Positions 61,965-64,000 of a DNA stretch of 64,000 nt are shown one piece after another; within the stretch, counting starts at the first letter, position 1; each line of letters starts with the position of its first letter. The notes beneath the pieces were generated by a model. That model was not told the origin of the DNA, ran no database searches, and saw only the letters and a list, made by a program, of their open reading frames with translations. Source of the stretch: Pseudomonas sp. URMO17WK12:I11 (GTDB lineage: Bacteria; Pseudomonadota; Gammaproteobacteria; Pseudomonadales; Pseudomonadaceae); the NCBI RefSeq assembly GCF_007677725.1, contig NZ_VEDF01000002.1, positions 186,001 to 250,000 on the forward strand, given 5' to 3'. The position numbers and the translations under genes are program-made.

Positions 61965-62753
61965 ATGGCCTTGCTCGAACTGGAGCGCATCAGCGCACAG
62001 TACCCCGGCACCACCGCCCCGGTGCTGACCGACATCAACCTGAGCCTGGGGCCGCGCCAGTTGCTGGTGGCCCTCGGGCCATCGGGCAGTGGCAAGACCT
62101 CGCTGCTGAACCTGATCGCAGGCTTCGTCACCCCCAGCGCCGGACGCATCAGCCTCGACGGCGTAGCGGTCACCGGGCCGAGCGCCGAGCGCGGCGTGGT
62201 ATTCCAGGACGACGCCTTGCTGCCCTGGCAGAACGTGCTGGGCAACGTCGCCTTCGGCCTGGAGCTGGCCGGCGTACCGCGCCCCCAGCGCGAAGCCAAG
62301 GCACGCGAAATGCTGGCATTGGTCGACCTGGATGGCTTCGCCGAGCGCCGCATCTGGCAACTGTCGGGCGGTCAGAGACAACGCGTGGGCCTAGCCCGAG
62401 CGTTGGCGGCCGACCCGCGGGTGCTGCTGATGGACGAGCCTTTCGGCGCCCTCGACGCCTTCACTCGCGAGCAGATGCAGGCGCTGCTGCTGCAAGTCTG
62501 GCAACGCACCGCCAAGCCGGTATCGCTGATCACCCATGACATCGAGGAAGCGGTGTTCCTGGCCACCGATCTGATCCTGCTGGCCCCCAACCCAGGCCGG
62601 GTGGTCGAGCGTCTGCAACTGGACTTCGGCCAGCGCTATGCCGCTGGCGAATCGGCACGCGCGATCAAGTCCGATCCGCGTTTCATCGAAACCCGCGAGC
62701 ACGTGCTGGCGCGGGTGTTCTCACAACGGCAGAACGCCCAGGAGCGCGCATGA
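61965..62753 (+). CDS. tauB: Taurine ABC transporter ATP-binding protein
   Basis: The 262-residue ATPase drives taurine import. Walker A is [17 protein letters not shown] near residue 43, the Q-loop is [21 protein letters not shown], the signature is [19 protein letters not shown], and Walker B is [16 protein letters not shown]. It begins 24 bases after tauA, has CGGAG upstream, and overlaps tauC by four bases. Confidence 0.95.
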   Translation: MALLELERISAQYPGTTAPVLTDINLSLGPRQLLVALGPSGSGKTSLLNLIAGFVTPSAGRISLDGVAVTGPSAERGVVFQDDALLPWQNVLGNVAFGLELAGVPRPQREAKAREMLALVDLDGFAERRIWQLSGGQRQRVGLARALAADPRVLLMDEPFGALDAFTREQMQALLLQVWQRTAKPVSLITHDIEEAVFLATDLILLAPNPGRVVERLQLDFGQRYAAGESARAIKSDPRFIETREHVLARVFSQRQNAQERA

Positions 62754-63589
62754 ACAGCCTGAATCTACCGGTCGCCGGCAGCCGCGAAAAAACGCCCGCG
62801 CCTGCCTGCAAGGCGCGCCGCCCTTGGCCTACCCGCTGGATCAGCGCCGTCACCCTGGCCAGCTTGCTGAGCCTGTGGTGGCTGGTCACCGCGGCCGGTT
62901 GGGTCGAACCACTGTTTCTCCCCGCGCCTGGCGACATTCTGGCCAAGGCCTGGATCCTGCTGACCCAGGGCTACATGGACGCAAGCCTGTGGCAACACCT
63001 GGGCGCCAGCCTTGGGCGCATCGGCCTGGCCTTGATCGCCGCGAGCCTGACCGCCATTCCGGTCGGCTTGGCCATTGGCTCCAACCGCGTAGCGCGCGGC
63101 ATTCTCGACCCGCTGATCGAGTTCTACCGGCCGATCCCGCCCTTGGCCTACCTGCCGTTGATCGTCATCTGGTGCGGTATCGGCGAGCTGTCCAAGGTGC
63201 TGCTGATCTACCTGGCGATCTTCGCCCCGATGGCCATCGCCACCGCTACCGGCGTGCGCACGGTCGACCCGGCCAAGCTGCGCGCGGCGCAATCGCTGGG
63301 TGCCAGCCGGGCCCAGCTGATTCGCCACGTGATCTTGCCCAGCGCCCTGCCCGACATCCTCACCGGCGTGCGCATCGGCCTGGGCGTCGGTTGGTCGACC
63401 CTGGTCGCTGCCGAGCTGATCGCGGCCACCAGCGGCTTGGGTTTCATGGTGCAGTCGGCCGCGCAGTTTCTGGTTACCGATGTGGTGGTGCTGGGCATCT
63501 TGCTGATAGCGCTGATCGCCTTCGCCCTGGAAATGGGCCTGCGCGCGCTGCAGCGCAAGCTGGTGCCCTGGCACGGGCAGAGCCACTGA
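62750..63589 (+). CDS. tauC: Taurine ABC transporter permease
   Basis: The 279-residue inner-membrane permease has about six membrane segments and the EAA-type loop [88 protein letters not shown] is the usual central region. It shares ATGA with tauB; tauD begins 39 bases later. Confidence 0.95.
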   Translation: MNSLNLPVAGSREKTPAPACKARRPWPTRWISAVTLASLLSLWWLVTAAGWVEPLFLPAPGDILAKAWILLTQGYMDASLWQHLGASLGRIGLALIAASLTAIPVGLAIGSNRVARGILDPLIEFYRPIPPLAYLPLIVIWCGIGELSKVLLIYLAIFAPMAIATATGVRTVDPAKLRAAQSLGASRAQLIRHVILPSALPDILTGVRIGLGVGWSTLVAAELIAATSGLGFMVQSAAQFLVTDVVVLGILLIALIAFALEMGLRALQRKLVPWHGQSH

Positions 63590-63604
63590 TACCGACTTCC
63601 TTGA

Positions 63605-64000
<396 letters not shown>

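Overview
The window is a piece of a Pseudomonas chromosome, most probably from the P. putida group. The backbone is GC-rich. Its gene order runs from a GABA-type permease and an amino-acid ABC operon through aguA, rfbCD, a DctB/DctD-like pair, cysQ/nudE, fdhD, pckA, hslO, rimBK, envZ/ompR, tex and gshA to ssuADCB, lsfA, an OprD porin and tauABCD. This matches the order I recall for P. putida KT2440. That comparison is from memory and was not searched.

Layout. 1-7171: backbone transport genes (amino-acid permease, four-gene polar amino-acid ABC transporter with a candidate sigma-54 promoter), a methyltransferase, a DUF6124/DUF3077 pair behind a strongly folded leader, and a small lipoprotein. 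7269-7344: tRNA-Thr(TGT). 7345 to about 19177: a mosaic, partly AT-rich genomic island inserted at the tRNA 3' end. A near-copy of the tRNA end and a displaced terminator lie on its far side. 19178-20865: more island debris and a relBE toxin-antitoxin pair. 20866-64000: backbone again.

The island is the accessory part. It carries a HEPN-like membrane protein, two adjacent genes of unknown function, a P2-type portal gene with a truncated terminase, the C-terminal third of a P4-type integrase fused at the terminase break, a second tyrosine integrase interrupted by one in-frame TGA, and an unknown membrane protein. It also carries a compact four-gene minus-strand operon: P-loop kinase, GNAT-PUA/EVE-like fusion, ASCH protein, GNAT. 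A non-coding repeat of about 225 bp lies upstream of the broken integrase and again near the relBE genes, which suggests more than one integration event at this tRNA. The best candidates for an undescribed system are the kinase/GNAT/ASCH operon (16342-18925) and the two-gene module beside the phage portal gene (8584-10600). The latter sits where P2-like phages often carry anti-phage cargo.

The backbone genes form functional groups. Nitrogen and sulfur scavenging is represented by the amino-acid ABC transporter, agmatine deiminase, the ssu sulfonate genes, the taurine operon, the LsfA peroxiredoxin and OprD-type porins. Signalling is represented by three two-component systems: one beside a TonB siderophore receptor, one DctB/DctD-like and EnvZ/OmpR. 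Redox, stress and translation genes include gshA, hslO, hslR, tex and rimB/rimK. The ssu cluster lacks the FMN reductase gene ssuE, which I would expect between lsfA and ssuA.
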